Part shown: positions 24,641-35,364 of the stretch, one piece after another
How the letters are laid out: every line of letters starts with the position of its first letter
Position numbering within the stretch: position 1 is the stretch's first letter
Source of the DNA: Periplaneta americana
Lineage: Eukaryota > Arthropoda > Insecta > Blattodea > Blattidae
Assembly (NCBI RefSeq): GCF_040183065.1
Contig: NC_091125.1
Span: forward strand, 122,393,121-122,457,120
Direction of reading: 5' to 3'
DNA: 64,000 nucleotides
Notes under the pieces: model-generated
The model's database searches: none
What the model was told of the DNA's origin: nothing
What the model saw: only the letters and a program-made list of their open reading frames with translations
Program-made: the position numbers and the translations under genes

Positions 24641-26344
24641 GTAAAATTTAAAAATAGATAAACTATATAAATAAATTAAAAAAGAGAAAACTGAAAAAAA
24701 TAAAATTTCAAAAATATATATATATTTTTTTTTTAAATTAAAAAGAATTATTTTTGAAAAAAATTTCAAAAAGAATTTAAAAAAAAATTGAAAAAAAAAA
24801 TACAATTAAAACAAAAGGAACCCAACAAACTTCTTTTTGAAATTATTTTTGAAAAATTTATTTGAAAATCATTATTTCTTTTTTGAAAATTATTTTCTTT
24901 TAATAAATTGCTTTTGAAATTATTTTTGAAATTAATTTTTTTATATCTTAAATTTTTTAATTAGGTTTTGTTTTCTTTTAATTGGATTTAATTTATTTCA
25001 ATTTACTATAATTCAATTTATTATCATTTATTATATTAAACTGTATTTTTATTGTATTTCATTTACTTTATTTCAATTTAATTTGTTTCAATTTATTTCA
25101 TTTTAATTCAATTTATTTTATTTTTATTAATTTCTGTTAACTTATTTTATTTTAATTTAATTTACCTCAATTGAATTTATTTTATATTAATACATTTTAT
25201 TTAATTCATTTTAATTTAATTTATTTCAGTTTATTTCATTTTAATATAATTTATTTTAATTCGTTTTACTTAGTTTTAATTTATTTTAATCTGATTTACT
25301 TAAATTATTCTATTTTAATTTCATTTGCCTTAAATTAATTCCCTTTATTTTAATTTAAATTTAATTTATATTAATTTATTTTAATTTTTTATTTTATTTT
25401 ACTTACTTTATTTTACTTTAATTTGTTCAACTTTATTTCATTCTAATTTAATTTATTTTCCTTTCATTATTTTAATTTGAATTTTGTTTAATATATTTTA
25501 TTTTAATTTCATTTATATTTACTTACTATATCTTGATTTATTTTAAATTCTTTTATTTTAATATAACTCATTTTAAGTCTATTTAATTATTTCCTTTTAA
25601 CTTATTTCAAATGTAGTTTATATTTTATTCTAATAATTTTTCTTATTGCAATTTAATTTATTTTATTTTCATTTTACTCTTTATTGGAATTTTCTATTCG
25701 ACATTTTTTTAAATCATTAGATTTTTATATTTTTTAATATTGCATTATATTTTTTTCTTTCATTTTTAGTTTTTTATTCTTCTAATTAAATTTATTTTAA
25801 TAAAATTAAATTTATTTCTATATTATTTGACTTATATTTTTTTATTTCATTATATCTACTTTATTTTAACTTAATTTGTTTTAATTTATTTCATTTATTT
25901 TATTTTATTTTTATTTTATTTCATTTTATTTATTTTAACTTATTTTATTTTAATTTAATTTAATTGAAGTTAATTTACTTTATTTCGTTTTAATTTAGAT
26001 ACATTTCATTTTATTTTTTTTTCAATTTAATATAATTTAATTTTTTTCATTTTTTTTTTTTCATTTTATTTCATTTACTTTATTTGAACTTATTTGATTT
26101 TATTTATTTTATTTTTATTTATTTTTATTCGTTTTAATTTGATTTAACTTAATTTGTTTTAAATTAATTCTATTAAATTAAATTTATCTTATATTAATTC
26201 ACTTTATTTTATTCAAATTTAATTTAATTTTATTTCATTTATTTTAACTCATATTAATTAATTTTAATTTGATTCAACTCTATTGATTTTATTTTAATAT
26301 AATATATTTTATATTAAATTGTTTTATTTTAATTTAATTAATTC
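24641..26344. repeat. T-rich low-complexity tract
   Basis: About 1.7 kb of almost pure A/T, dominated on this strand by TTTTAATTTAATTTATTTCA-like strings with scattered single C or G. Quasi-periodic expansion is likely. Nothing coding is visible. Confidence 0.9.
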
Positions 26345-27018
26345 CCAATTTCGTAGGATTGCACATTTTTCTAGCCTTTTTTTTCTGAAAACCGAAAACA
26401 TTTCAGTCTCTAATTTCCGGAAATGATGTCGATGTCGAGGAACGGGATGCGGTGTTGTATTCCCCCTTGAGTCACTTCAGATACAGTAGCATCAAAATGG
26501 GAATCCTGAACACAAGCTGATTTTCCAGAAGAAACTACCCCTATTCCGCCAACATTCTCGCCGCCATAACTCTGTCATATGTACAGTGAGAACAAAGCTG
26601 ATAGCACCGGTGAATAGAGTTCGTCGAACTCTATCTGTAGTGTAAAGGACAACCCTCTGCCCCGAGGCATATGGACGGTAGAAACCGGGAAATTTTCAAA
26701 AATGGTAATTTTGACTTTCCAAAACAGACTTTACACTACACAAGAAGAACGATGGGGCTCAAATAGAACAAAGCTCCTACCACCGGTCAATAGAGCTCGT
26801 CGAACTCTATATGTAGTGTAAAGGACAACCCTCTGTCTCCAGGCATATAGACGATAGAGGCCGACAAAGTCTCAAAAAAAGGTAATTTTGACCTTGCAAA
26901 AGAGACTTTACACAAGGAGAACAATGGGGCTCAGACGCACGCCCTTTTAACTGTAGCATCCCCGCATGTTCACTAATAATCGCCAGTAAAATCGAGAAAT
27001 TCATTGCACTTTTCTCTA
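26345..27018. repeat. Strongly diverged satellite relic with internal duplication
   Basis: The order of blocks is that of the 482-bp satellite (TTTCAGTCTCTAATTTCCGG, GAGGAACGGGATGCGG, CCGCCATAACTC, TCGTCGAACTCTAT, TTTTAACTGTAGCATCCC), but each block is well diverged. A part of about 176 bp (from about 26588 to 26763) is repeated at about 26764-26940. This copy sits outside the homogenised array and probably preserves an older state of the family. Confidence 0.85.
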
Positions 27019-27033
27019 GAACTGGTGTCTGTC

Positions 27034-27065
<32 letters not shown>

Positions 27066-27227
27066 GTCCTGTCTCTGCCTTCTCTGTCACCACCGTCCTC
27101 AGTGTCTTCTCTGTCGCCTGTCCTCTTTGTAATGCATATCTTCTGAGCTTTCTCTACCCTCTGTCTCTCCTTTCTTTGTCCTTCCTGTCCTAGGTGCCAC
27201 CTCTCTGTTCTCACTGTCGTCTCTCTA
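27019..27227. repeat. Pyrimidine-rich tract with (TC)n core
   Basis: An uninterrupted (TC)n run at about 27033-27065 is followed by CTGTC/CTCTGT-rich imperfect repeats. Similar sequence continues on the other side of the 27228-27817 element (27818-27910), so that element landed inside this tract. Confidence 0.8.
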
Positions 27228-27817
27228 TACTGGGTGTCCAGTTCAAAGTGTGTCATGGCTCGCTGTATGCCGTCACGTGGCTAGTCGATGAGCCTAGAGA
27301 ATTCAATCTTCCTACAGAGGCGTATTACTTATCTGCCAGAGAAGTTGCGTAGCAAGTACGGCGTTCATTTAGAAGAGTACTTACCGATACGTACGGTAAC
27401 GCCGGTAGTGGCAGGAATGTGAAATGTTTCGAAACATATACTGAGGTGAGTTTTTTCTTACCGTCGGGATATGGGGAGAGGGTTAAAACGATTACTTACG
27501 TATTTGTTGACATTGATTTCGACGGTCAACATGGACACGGAGCATTTGATTTGTATTGTGGAATGTTGCCTGTACGCAACCGATGATAACAAATACCCTG
27601 CATACGACTTGGCCGTGCAAAATACAGTTCGAAAGAGGTTATGGTAGCACACAGACCGTACAGACCTCCATCTGTTGCTACGACGTTCAAGTTATACCGT
27701 ACACGTTCTCAAGTTCAGATTGAACGCCTTGATTAATAGGCAACTTCTCTGACACAAAAGCTGAAACTCGCTTCAAATCGCTGACGTCATGACACACTTT
27801 GAAATGAACATCCAGTA
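27228..27817. mobile_element. Non-autonomous DNA element (MITE) with 29-30-bp inverted ends
   Basis: The left end TACTGGGTGTCCAGTTCAAA, continuing GTGTGTCATG, matches the reverse complement of the right end TACTGGATGTTCATTTCAAA, continuing GTGTGTCATG, with three or four mismatches. The 590 bp between hold no recognisable protein. A clear target duplication is not evident. Superfamily not assigned. Confidence 0.75.
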
Positions 27818-27974
27818 TTCTCTGTTCTCTCTGTACTCGCTGTGCCAACTGTCCTCTCAGTCCTCTTTCCCTTTTCTTTCTTCACTCTGTCCTGTTTCGT
27901 CCCTGTCTCGTTTTTAAATTCTGTTAATGTTTTAATTTTATTTCATAAGATTTCAATATTTCATAACATTTCAA

Positions 27975-28430
27975 TTCTTTAATTAATGCAACTGAGCATA
28001 ATCGAGTGAACGCACTGAAGCTTTTATGTTATTTAAATTATTGTTTAATTAATGTAACTGAGCATAATCAAATTAACGTACTGAAGCTTTTATATTATTT
28101 CAATTATTGTTTAATTAATGTAATTGAGCATAATCAAGTGAACTCACTGAAGCTTTTATATTATTTAAATTTTTGTTTAATTAATGTAACTAAGCATAAT
28201 CAAGTGAAAGCACTCATGCTTTTATAATATTTAAATTGTTATTTAATTAATATAACTGAGTGAACGCACTGAAGCTTTTATATTATTTAAATTATTGTTT
28301 AATTAATGTAACTGTATAATCAAGTTAACTCATTGAAGCCTTTCAATTATTGTTTAGGTAATTTAGCTGAGCATAATCAAGTGAACGCACTTAAGCTCTA
28401 TTATTGTTATTTAGTTAATGTAATTGAGTA
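27975..28430. repeat. Minisatellite, about 66-bp unit
   Basis: About seven units, each holding TTTAATTAATGTAACTGAGC, then ATAATCAAGTGAACGCACTG and AAGCTTTTATATTATTTAAA. Starts near 27981, 28048 and 28114 give a period of 66-67 bp. Because 66 is divisible by 3, one frame (28006-28227) stays open for 73 codons as a 22-residue repeat; I do not regard it as a gene. Confidence 0.88.
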
Positions 28431-28800
28431 TATTGAACTAAATCCGTTGAAGATGTACAAGTTAGATAATATTTTATTAACTTATATGTAGTTAATACAA
28501 CTGGATATAACCTAGTAAATATATTCGAAATATTCCAAATATTTTATTAATATTGTTCTATAGCAGGTATTTCGTAATATATTCAAATATGAATTAAGTG
28601 TAACCAAGTAAGTTTTACAATATAGTATAGAATAATCAGTGAAGTGTTTAATTTTTATTCACTTAAGTTAATATTCTTCTCGCCTGGCCTAGCCTATGGT
28701 CCTGTCTTGTAAACGCAGTACAGATTATATAATAGCTCGACTATATCATCCTGATTACCCTAATTAAATTGTGTGTACTTTTATAGTAGAACCGCAACAA
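28431..28800. other. AT-rich spacer
   Basis: AT-rich sequence with faint remnants of the preceding 66-bp unit up to about 28530. No gene or known repeat recognised. Confidence 0.5.
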
Positions 28801-29245
28801 GTTAGGTGTTCGATAAAACTGGGCATAATAAATATGGTGACAGAACTGAAACATAACACAACTGGTTGCCGGTATAACTGGGCACAACAAATCTGGTGTT
28901 CAGAAGCGGGATTGTGACCGCGACCATTAAAGACAGGAATAGGAACATGTCACGCAAGTATTAATGAAGCGTTTATTTTGTGTATATTGATTGTGGTGAT
29001 TATGTTTTTACTGAATTGATGCGTTTTTGTGTATCCCTGCTACCCAATTTTTACCCGCTAATAATAATTTTACTTGAGATTAAGTATATCAAACATGGCA
29101 GAAATAGATCCGTTACGGCAGCAGCTTGCTGCCCTCCTGGGTCTATACGAGCTATTCCATCTCAAACCGACCGAAATATAGAGAAAATTGACCTTACAAT
29201 TTCTAAATACAGTGAAACTTTTTTTGTACGTAGAGAACTGTGATA
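28801..29245 (+). pseudogene. Possible LTR-retrotransposon leader and gag start (remnant)
   Basis: TGGTGTTCAGAAGCGGGA at about 28890 looks like a tRNA primer-binding site (starting TGG, the complement of a CCA end). About 200 bp later an ATG at 29095 begins MAEIDPLRQQLAALLGLYE, reminiscent of a gag N-terminus. The frame then stops at TAG (about 29179). No paired LTRs or pol domains were found, so this is a tentative call. Confidence 0.3.
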
Positions 29246-30742
29246 CAATGCTTTGTGCAAAGTTTGAGGCATCAGAACTTAATAGTGTTTAAATTTAAAA
29301 TATTTAAATTTATCGTATTTTCATAAAATTAGCAAATTTAAACTGTTGTAGCTCCGAAACCCTTTCACCCAATGATCAAAATCGTGGTTTATTTTGATGC
29401 TGAGAAATTAAAGTTTATATTGACATATAAACAGATTTTCTTACTTTTTATGGAAATGGAGAAATTAAGATTTTTCCTCATTAAGACGCCTTTGGCCACG
29501 AAAAAAAAATATTTTAAAAATATATAGTTAAATTCCGCTTTGAAAGTACAAATAAACACATATTTTTCACTGATGGTATGTTGATATGAGAGTATTGAAA
29601 ATATCAAATAAAGAAAATAAATAGTACGCGCGTGAACTAACCAGCTGACTGTGAGACGGAAAGTAGCCGAGACAAGCAAGGCCAGAAGACAAACACGTGA
29701 TGTGTCGTCTAGCAGTCATGGCTGTGCTAGCTTTATCACAGGTTTTCATAAACACAGGAGTAAAATGACTCCCAACGCTCGCTTATCTTCAGCTCTCGGC
29801 CAGTGCGTGCGGTACTGCGCCGTTCAAGTCTTGGCGTGTGAAAATAATCTATTTAATACCCTCGAAACTTATTGCCGCACCACTAAGCAAACAATGCCGA
29901 ATCCCTCTTAATAATGCAAGTTTTTTTCTCAATATTTTTTTACATTTTTACAAATGGCCAAAACGCCTAGAAGCAAGTAAAATCAGATTATCTGTCTCTC
30001 TGTATAAAATAAAAATAAGGATTACTTCTTAACATAACCTACCAATTGTCAGCTTCAAAATAAGCTCTCGTTCAATGTTCTGCAGTAAATGGTTCCAGAG
30101 TTCTGAGCGCTGAAAGAGGCTTGTTTTTATAAAATACGCTAAATTTGTCGCTCAATAATACGAAAACCGTTTGACTTTCAATAGTATATTTTTGAAAATG
30201 CACTCCCCTCAGCACCTTGTATAAGTAGGGAAAAAATTAGAGTATAAAAAAATGCGAGGTTTTTTACTGATCGATTTCATATGAAATAGCCCATACGAAG
30301 AGTTGATTGAGGCCCCAACTTGGAGGAAAGATGTAACAATGACCGGAATAGTAGCACCGATTTAATTTTTACCATCGGCTTTAGAAAGGCTTCTTCTGTA
30401 AGATAATGTTGACGCATTGTTTCTTTTGACACGGATGAAGTACAGCCATCTAGAAATTTACTAATAAATGGGAGCTAATCTACTGTATGTTCAGTGCAAA
30501 AGGTGCCAGCTCTTGTTCATATTTCATATAAATAGGATTACATTATCTCTATCCAAGAGCGTTGCAAAAAAATGGCTTTTCTACAGCACGTGGTACTGAA
30601 ACTTCCAAGTTGCATTTTGTAAGCTCTGTGACACGCTAGGTTATGTCACTTGATTTCATTTATTGTATTCCATAGATATTGCATTAGCACTGAAGCTTTA
30701 AGATAAGAAAGAAGTCAAAATGTTACAAGCTTACCATTTTTT
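29246..30742. other. Unassigned AT-rich sequence
   Basis: No convincing gene. The stretch near 29640-29900 is less AT-rich, and small overlapping frames occur on both strands (for example 29651-29911, plus), without recognisable domains. It may be decayed transposon sequence. Confidence 0.4.
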
Positions 30743-30743
30743 T

Positions 30744-30882
30744 GGCGAGATGAAGTGAGGTGAGGCTGAGGATTCACAACAGACCACTCGGCATTCCACC
30801 CATGCTCGGGGAAAAACCCAGAAAAAAACCCAACCAGGCAATCAGACCAAACGCAGCTCCGGATCAGCAGGCTGGCAAGTAT
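30744..30882 (-). mobile_element. tRNA-derived SINE (family 2), internally deleted
   Basis: The reverse complement reads GCCTGCTGATCCGGAGCTGC, then TCTGATTGCCTGGTTGGG, CCTCAGCCTCACC and CATCTCGCC, colinear with the better copy at 40016-40262. The segment carrying the T-arm and B box is missing between GAGCTGCG and TCTGATTG. Confidence 0.75.
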
Positions 30883-31001
30883 GCAGACTGAACTATATTG
30901 GTGGCTCTACAAAAAATATACAGTACATAAGTTAGCAATCAGATTCTTGAATTTACAAACCTAAACAATTATATTATAAGTATAAGGGTACAGTACATCA
31001 G

Positions 31002-32116
31002 TTATTCATAGATTTCAAAAAAGCATATGACTCGGTTAAGAGGGATGTATTATATGATATTCTTATTGAATTTGGTATTCCCAAGAAACTAGTTCGATTA
31101 ATTAAACTGTGTTTCAGTGAAACATACAGCAGAGTCCGTATAGGTCAGTTTCTATCTGATGCTTTTCCAATTCACTGCGGGCTAAAGCAAGGAGATGCAC
31201 TATCACCTTTACTTTTTAACTTCGCTTTAGAATATGTCATTAGGAAAGTCCAAGATAACAGGCAGGGTTTGGAATTGAACGGGTTACATCAGCTTCTTGT
31301 CTATGCGGATGACGTGAATATGTTAGGAGAAAATCCACAAACGATTAGGGAAAACACGGGAATTTTACTGGAAGCAAGTAAAGAGATAGGTTTGGAAGTA
31401 AATCCCGAAAAGACAAAAGTATATGATTATGTCTCGTGACCAGAATATTGTACGAAATGGAAATATAAAAATTGGAGATCTATCCTTCGAAGGGGTAGAA
31501 AAATTCAAATATCTTGGAGCAACAGTAACAAATATAAATGACACTCGGGAGGAAATTAAACACAGAATAAATATGGGAATTGCTTATTATTATCCGGTTG
31601 AGAAGCTTTTATCATCTAGTCTGCTGTAAAAAAAATCTGAAAGTTAGAATTTATAAAACAGTTATATTACCGGTTGTTCTGTATGGTTGTGAAACTTGGA
31701 CTCTCACTCTGAGAGAGGAACATAGGTTAAAGGTGTTTGAGAATGAGGTGCTTAGAAAAATATTTGGGGCTAAGCAGGATGAAGTTACAGGAGAATGGAG
31801 AAAGTTACACAACGCTGAACTGCACGCATTGTATTCTTCACCTGACATAGGCCTAATTAGGAACATTAAATCCAGACGTTTGAGATGGGCAGGGCATGTA
31901 GGACGTATGGGCGAATCCAGAAATGCATATAGAGTGTTAGTTGGGAGACCGGAGGGAAAAAAAACCTTTGGGGAGGCCGAGACGTAGATGGGAGGGTAAT
32001 ATTAAAATGGATTTGAGGGAGGTGGGATATGATGATAGAGACTGGATTAATCTTGCACAGGATAGGGACCGATGGCGGGCTTATGTGAGGGCGGCAATGA
32101 ACCTTCGGGTTCCTTA
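31002..32116 (+). pseudogene. LINE B reverse transcriptase, C-terminal half, frameshifted
   Basis: RT motif [13 protein letters not shown] opens the fragment; motif [17 protein letters not shown] and motif [11 protein letters not shown] follow, with both catalytic aspartates present. A frameshift just after EKTKV (about 31415) moves the reading to the frame with [20 protein letters not shown] and KFKYLGATVTNINDTREEIK. Another shift near 31625 joins to KNLKVRIYKTVILPVVLYGC, RRLRWAGHVGRMGES and VGRPEGKK, with one more near 31965. The final codons read MNLRVP and a stop. I leave the clade open among insect non-LTR elements. Non-functional. Confidence 0.85.
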
Positions 32117-32150
32117 AAAGCCATTTGTAGGTAAGTTGTAAGTAAAACAA
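31010..32150 (+). mobile_element. LINE B, 5'-truncated copy inserted in the LINE A 3' UTR
   Basis: A 1.14-kb fragment flanked by TTATTCAT at 31002-31009 and at 32151-32158. The left TTATTCAT also fits the element's own coding sequence (LFID), so the duplication may partly be microhomology used at 5' truncation. Ends with a GTAAGTTGTAAGTAAAACAA tail. A second copy of this family is at 40961-41740. Confidence 0.75.
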
Positions 32151-32449
32151 TTATTCATCAATTGAGCTACAAAACATAATACATAGCAAGTAAGTTAATT
32201 CAATTTAAAAACATAAACAATTCAATCAATACAAAAATTGAGTATATACTTCAAATTCCAAGCATAAACAATACATCAGTTGAGCTATACAGATTACTAT
32301 TCAATTTAAAGCATATACAGTTCAGCCAAAATATAGAAAAAAATAGAATATGTAGTAAACAGATTAGTTCAATTTACAAGCATACTTTAGTTGAGCTATG
32401 CATAATTGTACATTTCATATCAAGTACAGTAATTCAATTTACAAGCATA

Positions 32450-33215
32450 AACAATTCATCAATTGTGTAGAAGGTAAGAGCATTTAGAAATTTGGTTAAT
32501 TCTGTTCTAAATCTTTTCTCATGGTCCTTCAAAGCTTTACGAAAATTAGGCAACGCATTGAATACATGAATAGTGAACCCCATTTTTATAACAGCTTAGA
32601 CTAACAGAGGGGGTGAATGTAGAGTATCCAACGCCCACTGAACGAATATTTCACTTTTATCACTGCCAATGTTGCGCTATAATCGTATATGCAAGGTAGG
32701 CTATAACAAAAACCTAAACTAACCAAACCTAACCTGTCAAAGAAGCAACAAGTTATACTAAATATGTGTAAAATTGGCCTATGTCTCTATAGTGGGCGGG
32801 ACATAAGTAACATTGACCTCGGTTTTTAATATAAAAGGTAAAGAATGTACTCACAAGATAAGGTCAAGATTTTTAAATTTTGACATGATGTCCTTTTATG
32901 CACACCAGCCATTATTCTTATAGCTTTATTTTGTAAAACAAAAATATGTCTACCTTCAGACGAGTTACCCCAAAATATTCATTCATATTTCATTACAGAA
33001 TGAAAATATACAAAATATGACATTTTAAATATTGGTATGTTTATATCACCAATAGAAGATAAGGACCTTACTGCATAACAGGCAGAGCTCAAATTAGGAA
33101 TAATACATTCTATGTGTGTTTTTCAGTTCAAGTGATTATGCAACTCTAAACCAAGAAACTTTGTGCTTATAAATTCGAGATGAGTTCCATTTAATCTAAT
33201 CCTTTAGATTAAATT
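32450..33215 (-). pseudogene. LINE A reverse transcriptase C-terminal remnant
   Basis: Minus-strand frames give IRLNGTHLEFISTKFLGLEL, then IPNLSSACYAVRSLSSIGDI, VYFHSVMKYE, IFWGNSSEGRHIFVLQNKAI and RIMAGVHKRTSCQ. This is the well-known thumb and C-terminal region of jockey-group insect LINEs. Stops interrupt at the tryptophan position after HNHLN and after VMKYE. A later segment (FNALPNFRKALKD...FRTELTKFLNA) is the extreme C-terminus, separated by about 200 bp of unrelated or frameshifted sequence. Dead copy. Confidence 0.8.
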
Positions 33216-33243
33216 AATTTAGGCTTTCTGTATTCCTTGCATA

Positions 33244-33365
33244 TACGAATCTGCGATAGGATAGGTTAGGTTAGGTTAGGTTAGTTTAGACTTTTAGTGT
33301 GCCTTGCATAATATATTAATCTGTAACAGGTTAGGTTAGATTAGATTATGTTACCGGTAGTTTAG
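33244..33365. repeat. Short interstitial TTAGG runs in a 75-100-bp duplication
   Basis: GGTTAGGTTAGGTTAGGTTAG occurs at about 33262-33285 and a shorter degenerate run at about 33328-33348. Each is followed by AGTTTAGACTTTTAGTRTGC and CTTGCATA, so the block is tandemly duplicated. TTAGG is the canonical insect telomere repeat. With four perfect units, this is an internal relic or chance expansion, not a telomere. Confidence 0.75.
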
Positions 33366-33469
33366 ACTTTTAGTATGCCTTGCATATATACTAAATGAAG
33401 TGAAATTTGCGTTTCGCGTTTATTTTGAAATAGCTATTCTACCCGTTTATTTCACGTGTTAAATAATCA

Positions 33470-33794
33470 GGTAATTTCCGAGAAGACACCAGTCTTTTAC
33501 ATATTATGCCGTATTCGGTAACTGTTTACTTCTCTGCCAAATTGATATAGAAACGGCCAAGTGGCCGATGGTCGAGGTATGTGATAAGATTGGTGGATTA
33601 ATTGAGGGGATATATACATAACTAGCCTACTAATGTGACAAGGTCACTTATATAATTATCTCTTCAACTAACCCACTAATCTTGTCACATACCTTGACCA
33701 CTTGGCCGTTCCTATATCAATCTCACAGAGAAGTTAACAATTACCGAAACAAAAACAGCATATGTAAAAGACCGACGTCTTCTCGGAAATTACC
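33470..33794. mobile_element. Fold-back (long inverted repeat) MITE, 325 bp
   Basis: Both ends read inward GGTAATTTCCGAGAAGAC, and the arms stay similar for about 145-150 bp: TCTTTTACATAT, TTGATATAG, ACGGCCAAGTGG, AGGTATGTGA and AAGATT recur in order on the opposite strand. The centre is a short unpaired stretch around 33610-33650. The single strand would fold into one long hairpin. Flanks are AATAAT-rich, so the target duplication is unclear. Confidence 0.85.
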
Positions 33795-33799
33795 AATAA

Positions 33800-35270
33800 T
33801 AATGTTTAGATTACCTACAAAGATCAATTCTTTCTAATATGTTTTCAAGTCAACTGACGTTCTACATGAATTCTTAGCATTCAAAACTACCTTCGCTCTG
33901 AAAATGAGGCCTTTTTCTACTTTTTTTGTCAAAAAAAACCTTGAGTGTCACGTGCTATATAAAACCCGAAATGATGCCCCAAATAGCCTCCCAATGAAAG
34001 AATTATTTAATGTGTATTATAGACGGTACGGCTATAACTTACTGCAGTAACTACTACGATGAGAAACCTAACCGATAAGAATAAAATACGCATTGCTAGG
34101 CTGCCGAATTTTTACAATTTCTTTTCGATCTGGCCGATCTCAATTGTACGTAATTAGGCTACAGGGAATTTCGCGAAGCATTCGAAAAGCGCTTTAAATT
34201 ATCAGAAAATTATCACTATTCGCAATTCCAGAAAGGAATTCGAAGAAAAATGGGATAATGAAGAACAGGGGAAAGGGAACGCTCCGTTCATTGCATTGTC
34301 GTCCAAGCACAATTATTATTAATCCTGTGTGTTCATCCCTAAAAATTATAGGTACTGAAGTCCCACATGAAAAAGGAAAATGGGGTGAATCTTTCTTATG
34401 TCCCAGCCACTAATAAATAAATAAAGCTGTTAGCTCACCCAACCGGACCCAAATACGTACCTTACTTATATACGAAAATCGTCGTGCGTGAACGCAGAAT
34501 AGCTTCTTCTCTGAAAACTTCATAACAAAATGTTTTCATTTATACAAGCAACATTTATTCTTTGGATGGCGAATGTTGTTAGTGACGAAATATAGGAATA
34601 TTGCACATTGACATATTACAAATAAATTAACAAATTTTCGTATTTCCAATTGCCACAATTTAGATAATTCATAATATAACTAAGATTACCTTTAATGAGC
34701 ATCAGATAAATTTGAAAAATCACGAACACAAAACTGTCTCTTCTTTGTAAACACAAGCTCAACCGCCATCGCTCTTTATGGTGTGTTGCCAACATTGAAA
34801 TTATTCTTCTGAATTTTACTTCAACATTACCTTTGAAAAGTTAAAATTCTCTCTCAAATCTAAATAATTTTTCTTGTGCAGGTATTAACATTGTTTTATT
34901 AGGGTAATTTCAATTTTACAATAGATTGGAACGTCATAAAGTGGGTTCATGTTATCTGGTCACCACGTAAGACAACGCAAGACAATAAATAGAAAATAAA
35001 TACGCTTGCCGTAGATGAAATTCGAACCCAGAACATTAACCTAGAGGAAAAGTTAGAAGTGTGGTTTGTTCGTTTTGTCCGCCTCTGTTAATTTTTAACG
35101 GCAGGTTTACTAAGCAAATCGGGAACATTTTATAATGTTGGTGCATCTGAATAAGTGGAATACAAAATTATAAATATGTATGATAGCAGCAGGATCATGA
35201 GTTTGTAAACGTACGCGGTAGACAGTCTTTTTCATAATAGGAGTCAAATAATAGGTTAATGCTGCGGAAG
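33800..35270. other. Unassigned sequence
   Basis: No gene recognised. On the minus strand near 35010-35030 there is a lone B-box-like GGGTTCGAATTTC, possibly a decayed tRNA-derived element. The rest is ordinary AT-rich sequence with short frames only. Confidence 0.4.
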
Positions 35271-35364
35271 AGTATACTGGCGTTCAAATATATTTGACCT
35301 AGAATTTTCTGATCGTGTAAGCGAAATTTCTAACCATGGAATGAGACAGAACCAAAGATTTAAC

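Larger units (their letters stand above)
30890..33215 (-). mobile_element. Jockey-like LINE 3' end (LINE A), interrupted by LINE B
   Basis: The minus strand carries a LINE C-terminal coding remnant (32450-33215) followed by a 3' UTR of degenerate CAATTTACAAGCATAAACAA-like units (about 70 bp apart) that continues from about 32450 to 32151 and, beyond LINE B, to about 30900. It is 5' truncated. Confidence 0.7.

Noticed and set aside
29651..29911. 86-codon plus-strand frame
   Set aside because: No recognisable domain, and overlapping frames exist on the other strand.
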